A stretch of 64,000 nucleotides of DNA from Paenibacillus sp. FSL H7-0331 (GTDB taxonomy: Bacteria > Bacillota > Bacilli > Paenibacillales > NBRC-103111): positions 30,834-94,833 of the forward strand of contig NZ_MRTH01000033.1 of the NCBI RefSeq assembly GCF_001956045.1. The letters are read 5' to 3'. Shown here one piece after another: positions 1 through 9,427 of the stretch. A program made the position numbers and the translations under genes. Positions within the stretch are counted from its first letter, which is position 1; each line of letters opens with the position of its first letter. A model generated the notes under the pieces. It was not told the DNA's origin. It did no database searches and saw nothing but the letters and a program-made list of their open reading frames with translations.

Positions 1-768
1 GCAGCCAAGCAGATGACCAAGGATGGCAAATACGGCTTTGGCTACCCGCTCGGTGTGCCCCGTTTTGCATTCCGTGTTCCGTTCACGGCCGCTTACAGCA
101 ACGATCTGGTGCTTAACGATACGACCGAGGCGAGCAAGAAAAAGTATCTGGAGACGCTGGAGCATTTCAAAAATCTCGAAGCTTACCAGCCCAAATCACA
201 TATCACCTGGGGTTATCCGGAAATGTTCCGCGCCTTCAGTAATGGTGAGGTCGGGATGATCGCAGCGGGAACGTATTTTACGGCAAATGTGTACAGCATC
301 AATCCTGATATTGTCAAGGTTTCACGGGCAATCGCTTATCCGAAGGGTCCTTCCGGCACGAAAGCCAAAGCTCCGGTATCCAACGTAGGTGTCGCGATGT
401 TCAAGGGCAGCAAAAATAAAGATGTGGCCTGGAAGCTGATGGAGGAGTGGTCCTCACAGGAATATAACAGTACGCAGGCTGCTGTCGTTAACGTAACCGC
501 TTTAAAAAGCACAAACCTCGACGAAATCGTCAAAAAAGCAGAAAAGGCTTACCCGAAAGCAATCGAGGGCCACAAAGTGCTGCTTAAGGATTTTAACGAA
601 TTACTGGCAACGTCCGGCGTACCGATGGATAAAATCCCCGGCCAAAGCGAGATGGAAACCGTCTTTCAGGAGCAGATCGTCAAGATGCTGACCGGTAAAA
701 GCACAACAGAGGAAGCCTATAAAGGGATCAAGGAAGGCATTGACAAAATCAAGGATAAATTTAAATAG
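1..768 (+). CDS. Sugar ABC transporter substrate-binding protein, C-terminal part
   Basis: The reading frame is open from the first base, so the N-terminus (signal peptide and first lobe) lies outside the window; about 255 residues are present. The remaining part resembles the C-terminal lobe of family 1 extracellular solute-binding proteins: a stretch with GEVGMIAAGTYF, then a small insertion with GVAMFKGSKNKDVAWKLMEEW, which is the usual pattern for maltose-type binding proteins. It ends with a lysine-rich helix. Two CUT1-type permease genes follow at 29 bp and then 12 bp, so it is the binding component of that importer. The substrate cannot be read from this fragment. The family call is knowledge-based; the partner assignment is from gene order. 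Confidence 0.88.
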   Translation, partial: AAKQMTKDGKYGFGYPLGVPRFAFRVPFTAAYSNDLVLNDTTEASKKKYLETLEHFKNLEAYQPKSHITWGYPEMFRAFSNGEVGMIAAGTYFTANVYSINPDIVKVSRAIAYPKGPSGTKAKAPVSNVGVAMFKGSKNKDVAWKLMEEWSSQEYNSTQAAVVNVTALKSTNLDEIVKKAEKAYPKAIEGHKVLLKDFNELLATSGVPMDKIPGQSEMETVFQEQIVKMLTGKSTTEEAYKGIKEGIDKIKDKFK

Positions 769-796
769 AGCTTGGACGGAATGGATGTGAAGAGAA

Positions 797-1741
797 ATGT
801 CGAAAATACTGGAATTTAGAGAAGCGGCTCCACAGGAAATTTTCCGTAGGGGCCGATGGAAATCTTTTGTTCACGCTTATGGCTTCGGTTATGTATTGCT
901 AGCGCCTGTCGTACTGTACCTGATCGCTTTTCAATTTTATCCGTTGTTTGAAACGATCCGACTGAGCTTCTACGATTACTCGCTGATTTCGGGCAAACCG
1001 ATGACATTTGCAGGCTTCGGAAATTACAAGGAATTACTGACCAATGACAAAGCCTTTTGGCGAATTTTCATTAACAGTCTCGTATGGGTTATCGGCTCTA
1101 CGGCACTGCAATTTCTGATTGCCATCCCGGCTGCTTTGATTCTATTCTCCAAAATCCGTGGGCGCGGTTTATGGAGGGGGCTGATGATGGTACCCTGGGT
1201 ATCCCCTGTGGTCATTATCGGCATCGTATGGAAATGGATATATGACGGTCATTACGGGTTATTCAATTACTATTTAAAAAGTCTGCATCTGATCCAGGAC
1301 GATGTCATCTGGCTCGGCCACGATACACTGGTTTGGCCCGCTCTTCTGCTCACCTCTGCTTGGAAGGGATTCCCATACATCGCACTGATGCTTATTTCAG
1401 GACTTACAGGAATTTCCAAGGAAATGCTGGAGGCTGCCCATGTGGATGGAGCTACAGCCTGGCAGCGATTCACCCGCATTACACTGCCACTGCTCAAGCC
1501 GATCATGTATGTCACCGGACTGGTCAGCCTTGTGTCCTCGTGGACGAAATTCGAGATGATTTGGGCGCTGACCGGCGGTGGACCAGGCTATGCCACCAGC
1601 ATACTGCCGACCTACCTGTATACGAACTCTTTTGTATATTTTGATTTGGGTAAAGGCTCAGCCATTGCATCCTTGTCCATGCTGCTCGTCATCATCATTG
1701 TTATGCTTTATTCTCGGCTGTTCGGCCGAAATATGGACTAG
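797..1741 (+). CDS. Sugar ABC transporter permease (MalF-type)
   Basis: A 314-residue inner-membrane permease of the CUT1 carbohydrate family. Six membrane segments are visible, beginning near residue 35 (YVLLAPVVLYLIAFQFYPLF). The EAA loop that contacts the ATPase is present near residues 212-232 as EAAHVDGATAWQRFTRITLP. It stands between the binding protein and the second permease, whose ribosome-binding site touches its stop codon. No ATPase gene lies in the operon; in Firmicutes such importers commonly share an MsmX-type ATPase, so that is inferred here. The ATG at 797 is preceded by a weak GAAGAGA-type ribosome-binding site. Confidence 0.93.
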   Translation: MSKILEFREAAPQEIFRRGRWKSFVHAYGFGYVLLAPVVLYLIAFQFYPLFETIRLSFYDYSLISGKPMTFAGFGNYKELLTNDKAFWRIFINSLVWVIGSTALQFLIAIPAALILFSKIRGRGLWRGLMMVPWVSPVVIIGIVWKWIYDGHYGLFNYYLKSLHLIQDDVIWLGHDTLVWPALLLTSAWKGFPYIALMLISGLTGISKEMLEAAHVDGATAWQRFTRITLPLLKPIMYVTGLVSLVSSWTKFEMIWALTGGGPGYATSILPTYLYTNSFVYFDLGKGSAIASLSMLLVIIIVMLYSRLFGRNMD

Positions 1742-1753
1742 GAGGGGCTGAAC

Positions 1754-2593
1754 CTGAAAGAATCCGCTGTACACCACATATCCAAATACATCTGGCTGCT
1801 GCTATTGATGGCTTTTACTCTGCTGCCCTTTTTCTGGCTGATCGATACGACGTTCAAAAAAGATACCGAAATGTTCGCCACTGTCCCTACATGGTGGATA
1901 CAAGAGCCTACGTGGCAGCATTACCTGTGGGCGCTGCACGATAAGGGTCTGCAGCTAACCCGACTCCTTATGAATTCCATTATTGTTTGTGCAATTACTG
2001 CTTTCATTACCGGCTTTATTGCTTGCATCAGCGGTTATGGACTGGCGAGGTATAAGGTCCCCGGTATCGGACTCGTCGTTATTCTAATCGTACTGGCGCA
2101 AATGATCCAGGGGCCGCTTATCATGATTCCATGGTACAAGATGGCTTCCGCCTTTTCTCTATTAAACACGAAATCGATTCTGGTGCTTATCTATGGTACA
2201 TTGACGATCCCGGTCGGGGTTTGGATCATGAGCGGCTTTTTCAAAACGATCCCTATCGAGCTGGAGGAAGCTGCCTACATGGACGGGGCCGGAAAGCTGA
2301 AAACACTATTCACCGTGATCATTCCTCTGGCGCTGCCAGGACTTGTAGCCATCAGCCTGTATGCGTTCATTCTTGGCTGGAACGATTACCAGTACGCGTT
2401 GATTTTGACCAACTCGATTTCAGCCAAGACGGTTCAGGTCGGGATCGCTGAGCTGATGGAAAGCATGGGCTCCACGAATTGGGGCGGACTGATGGCAAGC
2501 GGCGTCATCGTGATATTGCCGATCATCCTGATCTTTGCTTTGATCCAGAGATTCCTGATTGAAGGCATGACAGCCGGAAGTGTTAAGGGATAA
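1754..2593 (+). CDS. Sugar ABC transporter permease (MalG-type), probable CTG start
   Basis: CUT1 permease paired with the preceding gene; EAA loop EEAAYMDGAGKLKTLFTVIIP is near residues 173-193, and hydrophobic segments span the length. The first ATG (1808) or TTG (1805) would cut into the first membrane segment and has no ribosome-binding site. A strong AGGAGGGG at 1740-1747 lies 6 bases before an in-frame CTG at 1754, which gives 279 residues and an N-terminus with a charged stretch (KESAVHHISKY) ahead of the first membrane helix, the normal form for MalG-like proteins. I therefore choose CTG; another CTG at 1748 is too close to the ribosome-binding site. The start is an inference; the function is well supported. 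Confidence 0.85.
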   Translation: MKESAVHHISKYIWLLLLMAFTLLPFFWLIDTTFKKDTEMFATVPTWWIQEPTWQHYLWALHDKGLQLTRLLMNSIIVCAITAFITGFIACISGYGLARYKVPGIGLVVILIVLAQMIQGPLIMIPWYKMASAFSLLNTKSILVLIYGTLTIPVGVWIMSGFFKTIPIELEEAAYMDGAGKLKTLFTVIIPLALPGLVAISLYAFILGWNDYQYALILTNSISAKTVQVGIAELMESMGSTNWGGLMASGVIVILPIILIFALIQRFLIEGMTAGSVKG

Positions 2594-2627
2594 CCGACGA
2601 TATCTTGCAGATACCTAGTTGATACCT

Positions 2628-2870
2628 TTACATCCGTAACGCCACATAGCCCATAATCAACGTTAATACAGCCAAGATGATCACAATATATATGAGCTTC
2701 CTTACCGACCTGTTGTTTTTCCTTTTATCGGCCTCTACATGAAGCACCTTCTGGACCGCATCAGCCATCAGATTAAATTTTTCTTCTGTTGTGTGAATGA
2801 CGATTCCACCACAATGAGAGCAAAGTCGCTTAAACTCCGTTTGTTGAGAGCAGTGAGGGCACTCGACCAT
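2628..2870 (-). CDS. Small zinc-ribbon membrane protein
   Basis: An 80-residue protein I cannot name. It opens with two CxxC knuckles (CPHC at 4-7, CSHC at 17-20), the pattern of a zinc ribbon, and ends with one hydrophobic helix near residues 59-78 (LIYIVIILAVLTLIMGYVAL), so it is likely a tail-anchored membrane protein with a cytoplasmic zinc-binding head. An AAGGTGG ribosome-binding site precedes the ATG. It is convergent with the permease operon, whose last stop is only 34 bp away, and lies downstream of the C-S lyase gene on the same strand with a 93-bp gap. Confidence 0.7.
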   Translation of the reverse strand: MVECPHCSQQTEFKRLCSHCGGIVIHTTEEKFNLMADAVQKVLHVEADKRKNNRSVRKLIYIVIILAVLTLIMGYVALRM

Positions 2871-2963
2871 AATTTGTGACCACCTTTTAAAAAGAGCAGC
2901 CCGCTTGTGGCTGCTCTACGATTATTTGTGTCATTCCTCTTGTTGAACTCTGCTTCAACTTGC

Positions 2964-4145
2964 TTATCCGCGCTTACTGCTGTTTGCAGCATCGCAGAAC
3001 TGCCTAAGCGCCTGCTCCACAATCGATCTTGGGCAAGCCAGATTGATACGCAGCCAGCCTTCTCCTTCGGTCCCAAATACCGAACCTTCGCTAAATGCCA
3101 CTTTGGCCTGACGGAACATCAAGTCCTTAAGCCCTTTTATGTCTAGTCCAAGCTCCCGGCAATCCATCCACAATAGGTAGGTACCCTCCGGATATAGCGG
3201 CTTTACTTCCGGTAAATGCTCAGCCAAAAAGCCAAGTGTGTAATCCAGGTTTCCTTTGACATAGACCATCATTTCATCGAGCCAAGCTTCGCCTTCATTA
3301 TAGGCAACCTCAACGGCATCCTGTGCAAAATGCTGCGCCATATGCAGGCTGAGTGTTTTGAGACGCTGATCGATTGTCCGTTTGAGGCTGGTGTTAGAGG
3401 TCACGATAAAGGATGTGTGCAGTCCTGGCAAATTAAACGTTTTGGTAGCAGCCAGGCACGTAATCGTGATGTCGGCCAGCTCAGGAGACAACGAAGCGAA
3501 CGGTATGTGAGGGTGTCCCGGGAAGGTCAAGTCACAATGAATCTCATCGGATACGACGATTACCCCATACTGCAGGCAGAGCTCTCCCAGCTTGAGCAGC
3601 TCTTCACGCTCCCACACACGTCCTCCTGGATTGTGAGGGCTGCACAGCAGCAGCAATTTGGCGCCTCCCTTGAACAATGACTCCAAATGCTCATAATCCA
3701 TCTCGAAGCGCCCATTTTGTAGAAGCAGCGAGTTTTTGGCAACAACACGTCCATTGCTTTGAATCACATCGTAGAAAGGGTAATACACAGGGGATTGGAT
3801 GACTACCTGTCCACCTGGCTCGCTGAACAATTCCACTGCCAGACTTAGCGAGGTCACGATACTTGGTGAATCCGTTATCCAGTTGGTCTCAATATCCCAG
3901 TTGTGACGGCGTTTAAACCAATTTACAATCGATTCCAAGTAACTGTCCGTGCGGATTGCATATCCATAAATGCCCAGCTCGGCACGCTGCTTCAATACCT
4001 CCTGAATGGCAGGAGGAGCCAAAAAGTCCATATCAGCTACCCATAGCGGGAGAATATCCGGTTCCCCGAACAGCTTGCCGCCTTGATCCCATTTATATGA
4101 GCGAGTATTCCGTCTATCGTTTAATTGATCAAAATTGTAAGCCAA
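2964..4145 (-). CDS. PatB/MalY-type PLP-dependent C-S lyase (aminotransferase class I/II)
   Basis: A 393-residue fold-type I pyridoxal-phosphate enzyme. The N-terminus (DRRNTRSYKWD, then LPLWVADMDF) is characteristic of the PatB/MalY cystathionine beta-lyase group, which cleaves cystathionine or cysteine conjugates to homocysteine or thiols, pyruvate and ammonia. SDEIHCDLTFPGHPHIPF carries the cofactor-contacting Asp and Tyr-equivalent region, and AATKTFNLPGLHTSF contains the Schiff-base lysine near residue 232. The start is a TTG at 4145 placed 6 bases after GAGGTGA. It appears monocistronic or co-transcribed with the small zinc-ribbon gene. The exact substrate is not determined. Confidence 0.9.
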   Translation of the reverse strand: MAYNFDQLNDRRNTRSYKWDQGGKLFGEPDILPLWVADMDFLAPPAIQEVLKQRAELGIYGYAIRTDSYLESIVNWFKRRHNWDIETNWITDSPSIVTSLSLAVELFSEPGGQVVIQSPVYYPFYDVIQSNGRVVAKNSLLLQNGRFEMDYEHLESLFKGGAKLLLLCSPHNPGGRVWEREELLKLGELCLQYGVIVVSDEIHCDLTFPGHPHIPFASLSPELADITITCLAATKTFNLPGLHTSFIVTSNTSLKRTIDQRLKTLSLHMAQHFAQDAVEVAYNEGEAWLDEMMVYVKGNLDYTLGFLAEHLPEVKPLYPEGTYLLWMDCRELGLDIKGLKDLMFRQAKVAFSEGSVFGTEGEGWLRINLACPRSIVEQALRQFCDAANSSKRG

Positions 4146-4258
4146 ACAAGGTCACCTCATTATCGATTTTTTAAAATTATACCATTAGTGACGAGCCCTG
4201 TATAACAACATTTCTTGAACATCCCGATAAACGAAGCTTTACCTATGGACTGCAGCTT

Positions 4259-6592
4259 CTATGCTTTGTTAGGAATTCTGGTATCGATCTCGCAATCCGC
4301 GACTACCAGCACATCCATATGCCTTGCGCGGCGAAGCAGATTTTTCACTATCGAGCCTTGCCACAGCTCCTTCCAGATCGATAGCCTGGACTGTCCCATA
4401 ATGATCTGCGTGGTTTTGTAGACATTTGCCTTGCTTACCAAAGCCTCGGGTATTTGCTTACGATGTTCAGCCTTCAGCGTTTCAAAGGTTCCACCCAAGC
4501 GGTTTGTCAGCTTCCTTAGCGCCTCAACCCGCTCCAGTAATTCATCTGTGGACGAGATTTGCACATAGGTGACATACCAAGCCGCTTTCAATCTATGGGC
4601 AATTCGAAAGCCTCGACGTATCAAGCGCTCTGCCTGTGGGGTGGCATCAATACACACATAAATAACCTCCTGTCTGCGCCAAGGACCACGAAGAGAATTG
4701 CTTCTCTCCCAGGATTCCAGACGTTCATCCACATCATCCGCGATCTCTCGCAAGGCAAGCTCCCTCAAGGCAATCAGGTTAACGGTTTTAAAAAAATTGT
4801 TAATGGCTTGATCCACCTTATCCATCGCATAGATTTTGCCTTCTCTCATCCGCTGCTGCAGCGATTGCGGCGCCACATCGATCAGTTGTACCTCGTCAGC
4901 AAGTCTCAGAATATGATCCGGAACCGTCTCCCTGACACGGACTCCCGTAATTTGCTCTATAGCATCATTCAGGCTTTCCAGATGCTGCACGTTGACGGTT
5001 GAAATGACGGAGATCCCTGCCGCCAAAATATCAAGCACATCCTCGTACCTTTTCTTATTTTTACTTCCCGGTACATTCGTATGTGCCAATTCATCGACAA
5101 GAACCACATCCGGATTACGCCGGATCACTTCCTCTGCATCCATTTCCTCCAGACGAGTTCCCCGGTAATCCATAACTTTACGTGGAATCAGCTCCAGTGT
5201 GCCGATCTGTGCTGCCGTTTCCTTGCGACCGTGTGTTTCCAGCAGACCAATCAGCACCTGAATTCCTTTTTTATCGAGATCGTTGCCATCACGCAGCATG
5301 GTGTACGTTTTGCCCACGCCTGGCGCAGCGCCTATATACACTTTAAATGTTCCGCGTTTGATCTGCATAATTTTGCGTTCAACCTCCTGAGAACTCAAGC
5401 GGCGGAACCACTCTTCCTCTTCCTTAGGTTTCGATAGCCTGGCAGGCAGGATTCGCTCCCCTTCATGCTCCGCGCGGTCTGCGACCATGAAGATGTCGAT
5501 ATTTCTCGTTTGCTTCAGCATGTCGTGGACAATAGAGCCTTGCCAGAACTCCACCCAGCGTGATTGCTTGGAATGACCGAGAACAATTCGGGTTATGTTA
5601 TGATCCAGAGCGTACTTAACAAGAACCTTGGGCAGGGAACGGCGGGCACATAGCGGAAGCTCGTCGAATTCCCCGCCTACCTTTTTAACCAATTTGACGA
5701 TGGACCGCTTGAAGGTTGCTTCCACCTTGGACAGCTCTTTTTGAGGATTGACAAAAGTAACCACTCGCAAGTCGCCATTCAGACGTTTGGCAATTTGCTG
5801 GCCTCTTCGTACGTAGATCGATCCATTCCAGTGATACTGCGCTGATACGAGAATACGCTCTGTTGCACCGGAGGGACCGATCAAACCTAACTCATCTCTA
5901 TGCTTATCAAGGGAATCATTAACACCCTCAGCCATTAAGCGTAAAGACAATTCCCGCAGCACAGCCAGATTGCCCCTCTTGAATAAAGCAGATCCTTTGC
6001 CAAAATGCAGGTGGCCCTCTGCTGCCCGATTTAACAAGGTTTCCGGCGTGGCATCGATCAGTACAACTTCATCGGCAATTTCCAGTGTATCTGCAGGTAC
6101 GGTTTCCTGGGCTTCCACTCCCGTTAATTTCCTGGCTAATTCCGTAACCCCTTCCAGCTCGTATACGTTGACTGTTGAGATCACGCTAATCCCGTGGTTG
6201 ATTAAGAATCGAATATCTTCCATACGTGTGGCGTATTGGGCATCCTTGCGATTGCGATGAGCCAAACCATCTACCAATACAACTTCGGGATTACGTTTAA
6301 TAAGTGCATCCAGATTCAAGTCTTTTTTTTCAACATTTTCTTTCATCCAATGTATGCTTGGAACCCGTTCCAAGTCTCCGATCTGCTCGACCGTTTCGGG
6401 ACGCTGCATGGTGGACACGGCACATATTACCACGTCGATACCCTGATTTTTCAAATGCTGACCTTCGCGCAGCATATGATACGTTTTCCCCGAACCGCTG
6501 ACCGCACCAATATATACCTTTAATCGACCTCTATGCAGCTTGGAAATCGATAACAGAATCTCCTCTGGTGTTTTGCGTTTAAAATTTTCCAT
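4259..6592 (-). CDS. Tandem KdpD sensor-half protein lacking a kinase
   Basis: A 777-residue cytoplasmic protein made of two copies of the KdpD N-terminal region, each a P-loop KdpD domain followed by a universal-stress-protein (USP) domain. Copy 1 has Walker A GAVSGSGKT (29-37) and a degenerate Walker B segment DGLAHRN (108-114); copy 2 has canonical GAAPGVGKT (421-429) and DELAHTN (500-506). USP-like domains lie near 245-375 and 640-775. No membrane helices, HisKA or ATPase domain follow, unlike full KdpD (about 890 residues). The start is placed at 6592 because GGAGG lies 7 bases upstream; ATGs further up lack that signal. It follows kdpC, so it probably senses or transmits potassium/c-di-AMP state for Kdp. 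In Staphylococcus aureus KdpD the USP domain binds c-di-AMP; for this protein that is inference. Confidence 0.9.
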   Translation of the reverse strand: MENFKRKTPEEILLSISKLHRGRLKVYIGAVSGSGKTYHMLREGQHLKNQGIDVVICAVSTMQRPETVEQIGDLERVPSIHWMKENVEKKDLNLDALIKRNPEVVLVDGLAHRNRKDAQYATRMEDIRFLINHGISVISTVNVYELEGVTELARKLTGVEAQETVPADTLEIADEVVLIDATPETLLNRAAEGHLHFGKGSALFKRGNLAVLRELSLRLMAEGVNDSLDKHRDELGLIGPSGATERILVSAQYHWNGSIYVRRGQQIAKRLNGDLRVVTFVNPQKELSKVEATFKRSIVKLVKKVGGEFDELPLCARRSLPKVLVKYALDHNITRIVLGHSKQSRWVEFWQGSIVHDMLKQTRNIDIFMVADRAEHEGERILPARLSKPKEEEEWFRRLSSQEVERKIMQIKRGTFKVYIGAAPGVGKTYTMLRDGNDLDKKGIQVLIGLLETHGRKETAAQIGTLELIPRKVMDYRGTRLEEMDAEEVIRRNPDVVLVDELAHTNVPGSKNKKRYEDVLDILAAGISVISTVNVQHLESLNDAIEQITGVRVRETVPDHILRLADEVQLIDVAPQSLQQRMREGKIYAMDKVDQAINNFFKTVNLIALRELALREIADDVDERLESWERSNSLRGPWRRQEVIYVCIDATPQAERLIRRGFRIAHRLKAAWYVTYVQISSTDELLERVEALRKLTNRLGGTFETLKAEHRKQIPEALVSKANVYKTTQIIMGQSRLSIWKELWQGSIVKNLLRRARHMDVLVVADCEIDTRIPNKA

Positions 6593-6653
6593 GAACGCCT
6601 CCATGCACATTGATTCGATCGTTTATATGTGTCCACTCATAGGATGAGGAAAA

Positions 6654-6694
6654 GGAAAAGTCCGATAAAGCCAGAGCTTTACCAGAACTTTTCC
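6654..6694. repeat. Long inverted repeat between kdpC and the tandem KdpD gene
   Basis: GGAAAAGT...GATAAAGC pairs with GCTTTAC...ACTTTTCC across a 4-5 base loop, with a few central mismatches. On the minus-strand transcript it forms a long hairpin in the 114-base gap after kdpC. No strong U-tract follows, so it may be an RNA-processing or stabilising element, or a weak attenuator. Confidence 0.5.
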
Positions 6695-6706
6695 TTCTAT
6701 AAAGAG

Positions 6707-7312
6707 CTACTTCAGCAAGGCGCTCAATGCCAAGTTTAATTTTAACACATTGACCCGGGGTTCACCGAACAATCCCAAGTCCCTTCCTTCGGTTGTTTGC
6801 TCTACAAGCTGCTGCAGCTTGGCTTCGGGAATTCCGTTCAGCTTGCTGATTCTTGGAACCTGAACGAGAGCCGATTGCGGACTGATATGCGGATCAAGTC
6901 CCGAGCCTGAGTTGGTAATCAGGTCAATCGGCAATTGACTCACCGGAACAGCAGGATTGTTGGTCTTCCAGTCCTCAATCGATTCCTGCGTCCGCTTCAG
7001 CATGTCAGGATTGGATGCCGCATAGTTATTGGACCCTGAAGCCTCTGCCTTGTAATCAATACTTGATACTCTGCCTTGAAAGTATTTGGGATCAGCAAAC
7101 TTTTGTCCGATCAATTCCGAGCCCACGATCTGTCCCTTGCTGTTGTAAATCATACTGCCATTCGCATTTGCAGGCATCAGCACCTGTGCGACCCCGGTGC
7201 ATACCAGAGGATAAATGATTCCACAACATACAAGAAATACTAGACTAACCCGAATCACGATTCCCAAAGAAAAGCTTGCTGTGTTTGACGCAGCATGTTC
7301 CGATTTATCCAT
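6707..7312 (-). CDS. kdpC: Potassium-transporting ATPase subunit KdpC
   Basis: A 201-residue KdpC subunit of the high-affinity KdpFABC potassium pump. One membrane helix near residues 18-43 ([19 protein letters not shown]) is followed by the external domain with family motifs: [25 protein letters not shown], and [21 protein letters not shown]. KdpC is thought to assist ion and nucleotide affinity in the complex. Length is normal. It follows kdpB with a 63-bp gap and precedes the tandem KdpD gene. Confidence 0.97.
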   Translation of the reverse strand: MDKSEHAASNTASFSLGIVIRVSLVFLVCCGIIYPLVCTGVAQVLMPANANGSMIYNSKGQIVGSELIGQKFADPKYFQGRVSSIDYKAEASGSNNYAASNPDMLKRTQESIEDWKTNNPAVPVSQLPIDLITNSGSGLDPHISPQSALVQVPRISKLNGIPEAKLQQLVEQTTEGRDLGLFGEPRVNVLKLNLALSALLK

Positions 7313-7375
7313 TCTTTTATACCCTCTTTTCTGATAGATGTTGATACCGTTGCGAGATCAAGATTCACCGTACTT

Positions 7376-9406
7376 CTAAATCCATAAATGCACCATCAGA
7401 TCAATAAGCTTGATGCCTAAGAACGGCACTACGATCCCGCCAAATCCATAAATAAACAGATTGCGCTGCAGGAGCTTATTTGAGCTCATCGGTTTATAGC
7501 CAACCCCTCGCATAGCAAGCGGGATCAAGAGCGGAATAATAATTGCATTGAAGACCAAAGCGGACAAAATCGCTGACAATGGGGAGCCGAGCCTCATAAC
7601 ATTGAGTGCCTCCATCTGTGGAATCGCGAGCGTAAACATGGCCGGAATGATAGCGAAATATTTGGCCACATCGTTAGCGATACTAAAGGTTGTCAAAGCA
7701 CCACGCGTCATCAGCAGCTGCTTGCCAATTGCCACTACCTCGATAATTTTGGATGGGTCCGAATCCAGATCAACCATGTTGGCTGCTTCTTTGGCCGCTG
7801 TCGTACCGCTGTTCATCGCAAGCCCTACATCCGCTTGTGCAAGTGCCGGTGCATCATTCGTACCGTCTCCAGTCATTGCAACCAGCTTTCCTTCCGCTTG
7901 CTCTTTACGGATAACGGCAATTTTATCCTCGGGCTTGCTCTCGGCTATAAACTCATCCACACCAGCCTCACGGGCAATGGTAGCTGCAGTCAGCGGATTA
8001 TCACCCGTACACATGATCGTTTTGATGCCCATCCTGCGAAGCTGCTCAAACCGCTCCTTCATCCCCGGCTTCACGGTGTCCTTCAAATATATGAGCCCGA
8101 GGATATGGTTATCTAGCGCTACAGCGAGCGGTGTACCGCCCTCTGATGCAATCGCATTGCCTTTGAGCTCCAGATCACTCGGAACGGCTCCTCCTTGAGA
8201 TTCCACCCATTTTCTTACCGAATCCACAGCTCCCTTACGTACCTTACGTCCATCTGACAAATCGATTCCGCTCATCCGGGTTTCCGCTTTAAACTCGATA
8301 AATACCCCGTCCTCGGCAATTGAGCTGTCATAGGCCATTCCTTGCTTTTTCATTAATTCCAGCACCGAACGCCCTTCAGGTGTTTCATCCTTGAGCGAGC
8401 TGATCGCAGCCCATTCACCCAAAACCGCTATGTTCTCGGAGTCTACAGGAGTAAACTCGCTGGCCATCCGGTTACCGAATGTAATCGTCCCTGTTTTATC
8501 CAAAATCATCGTATTAATATCCCCAGCGGCTTCGACCGCTTTACCTGACATGGCAAGAACATTAAACTGGGTCACGCGGTCCATCCCTGCAATCCCGATA
8601 GCTGATAGTAAACCGCCAATTGTCGTAGGGATCAGACATACCAGCAAAGAAATCAATACCGGGATATCCAATTGAATGTCCAGATATTTGGCAATCGGAG
8701 CCAAGGTGACGACAACAATAAGGAAAATCAACGTCAAACTGGTGAGCAGCGTGTTCAGCGCAATTTCATTCGGTGTTTTTTGCCGCTTGGCACCTTCAAC
8801 CAAAGCAATCATCCGGTCGATAAACGATTCCCCGGGATCATTCGTAATTCTCACTTTGATCTTGTCGCTGACAACACGGGTACCACCTGTTACCGAATTG
8901 AAGTCGCCTCCTGCTTCCTTAATCACTGGAGCGGATTCTCCTGTAATGGCGGATTCGTCTACAGAAGCCAGTCCTTCAATCACTTCTCCATCCCCCGGTA
9001 TCATTTCTCCTTGAGAAACAACGACGATATCTCCTTTACGCAGCTCGGTGGACGGAACCAGCTTCAATCCTCCGTTCACCACTTTATTGGCGCTGATCTC
9101 TTTTTTGGATTGTTTCAGTGAATCGGCCTGTGCTTTCCCGCGGCCTTCAGCAAGTGCTTCTGCAAAATTTGCAAACAGCAGAGTGAAGAGCAGAATCGCA
9201 AATACAGTTACGTTAAACCCCATACTTTGACCCGTACCAAAATATCCTGGAAAAATCGTCATCAGCAGCACGATCAAGGTGCCAACCTCAACAACAAACA
9301 TGACCGGATTTTTCATCATAGTCATCGGATTCAACTTCACAAAGCTGTCTTTGACGGCATTGCGAAGGATGTCACCAGATAAGCTTTTTTTTCTATTGGT
9401 TTGCAT
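7376..9406 (-). CDS. kdpB: Potassium-transporting ATPase ATP-binding subunit KdpB
   Basis: A 676-residue P-type ATPase catalytic subunit of KdpFABC. The phosphorylated Asp is D303 in [11 protein letters not shown]; the actuator motif TGES is at 155-158; [15 protein letters not shown] (257-271) is the KdpB membrane segment replacing the CPx/PEGL motif of other P-type ATPases; hinge motif [21 protein letters not shown] is present. Membrane helices lie at both ends. All key residues look intact and length is normal. It sits 21 bp after kdpA, whose stop codon is adjacent to the GGAAGGAG ribosome-binding site. Confidence 0.98.
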   Translation of the reverse strand: MQTNRKKSLSGDILRNAVKDSFVKLNPMTMMKNPVMFVVEVGTLIVLLMTIFPGYFGTGQSMGFNVTVFAILLFTLLFANFAEALAEGRGKAQADSLKQSKKEISANKVVNGGLKLVPSTELRKGDIVVVSQGEMIPGDGEVIEGLASVDESAITGESAPVIKEAGGDFNSVTGGTRVVSDKIKVRITNDPGESFIDRMIALVEGAKRQKTPNEIALNTLLTSLTLIFLIVVVTLAPIAKYLDIQLDIPVLISLLVCLIPTTIGGLLSAIGIAGMDRVTQFNVLAMSGKAVEAAGDINTMILDKTGTITFGNRMASEFTPVDSENIAVLGEWAAISSLKDETPEGRSVLELMKKQGMAYDSSIAEDGVFIEFKAETRMSGIDLSDGRKVRKGAVDSVRKWVESQGGAVPSDLELKGNAIASEGGTPLAVALDNHILGLIYLKDTVKPGMKERFEQLRRMGIKTIMCTGDNPLTAATIAREAGVDEFIAESKPEDKIAVIRKEQAEGKLVAMTGDGTNDAPALAQADVGLAMNSGTTAAKEAANMVDLDSDPSKIIEVVAIGKQLLMTRGALTTFSIANDVAKYFAIIPAMFTLAIPQMEALNVMRLGSPLSAILSALVFNAIIIPLLIPLAMRGVGYKPMSSNKLLQRNLFIYGFGGIVVPFLGIKLIDLMVHLWI

Positions 9407-9427
9407 GAATCATGTCCACTCCTTCCA

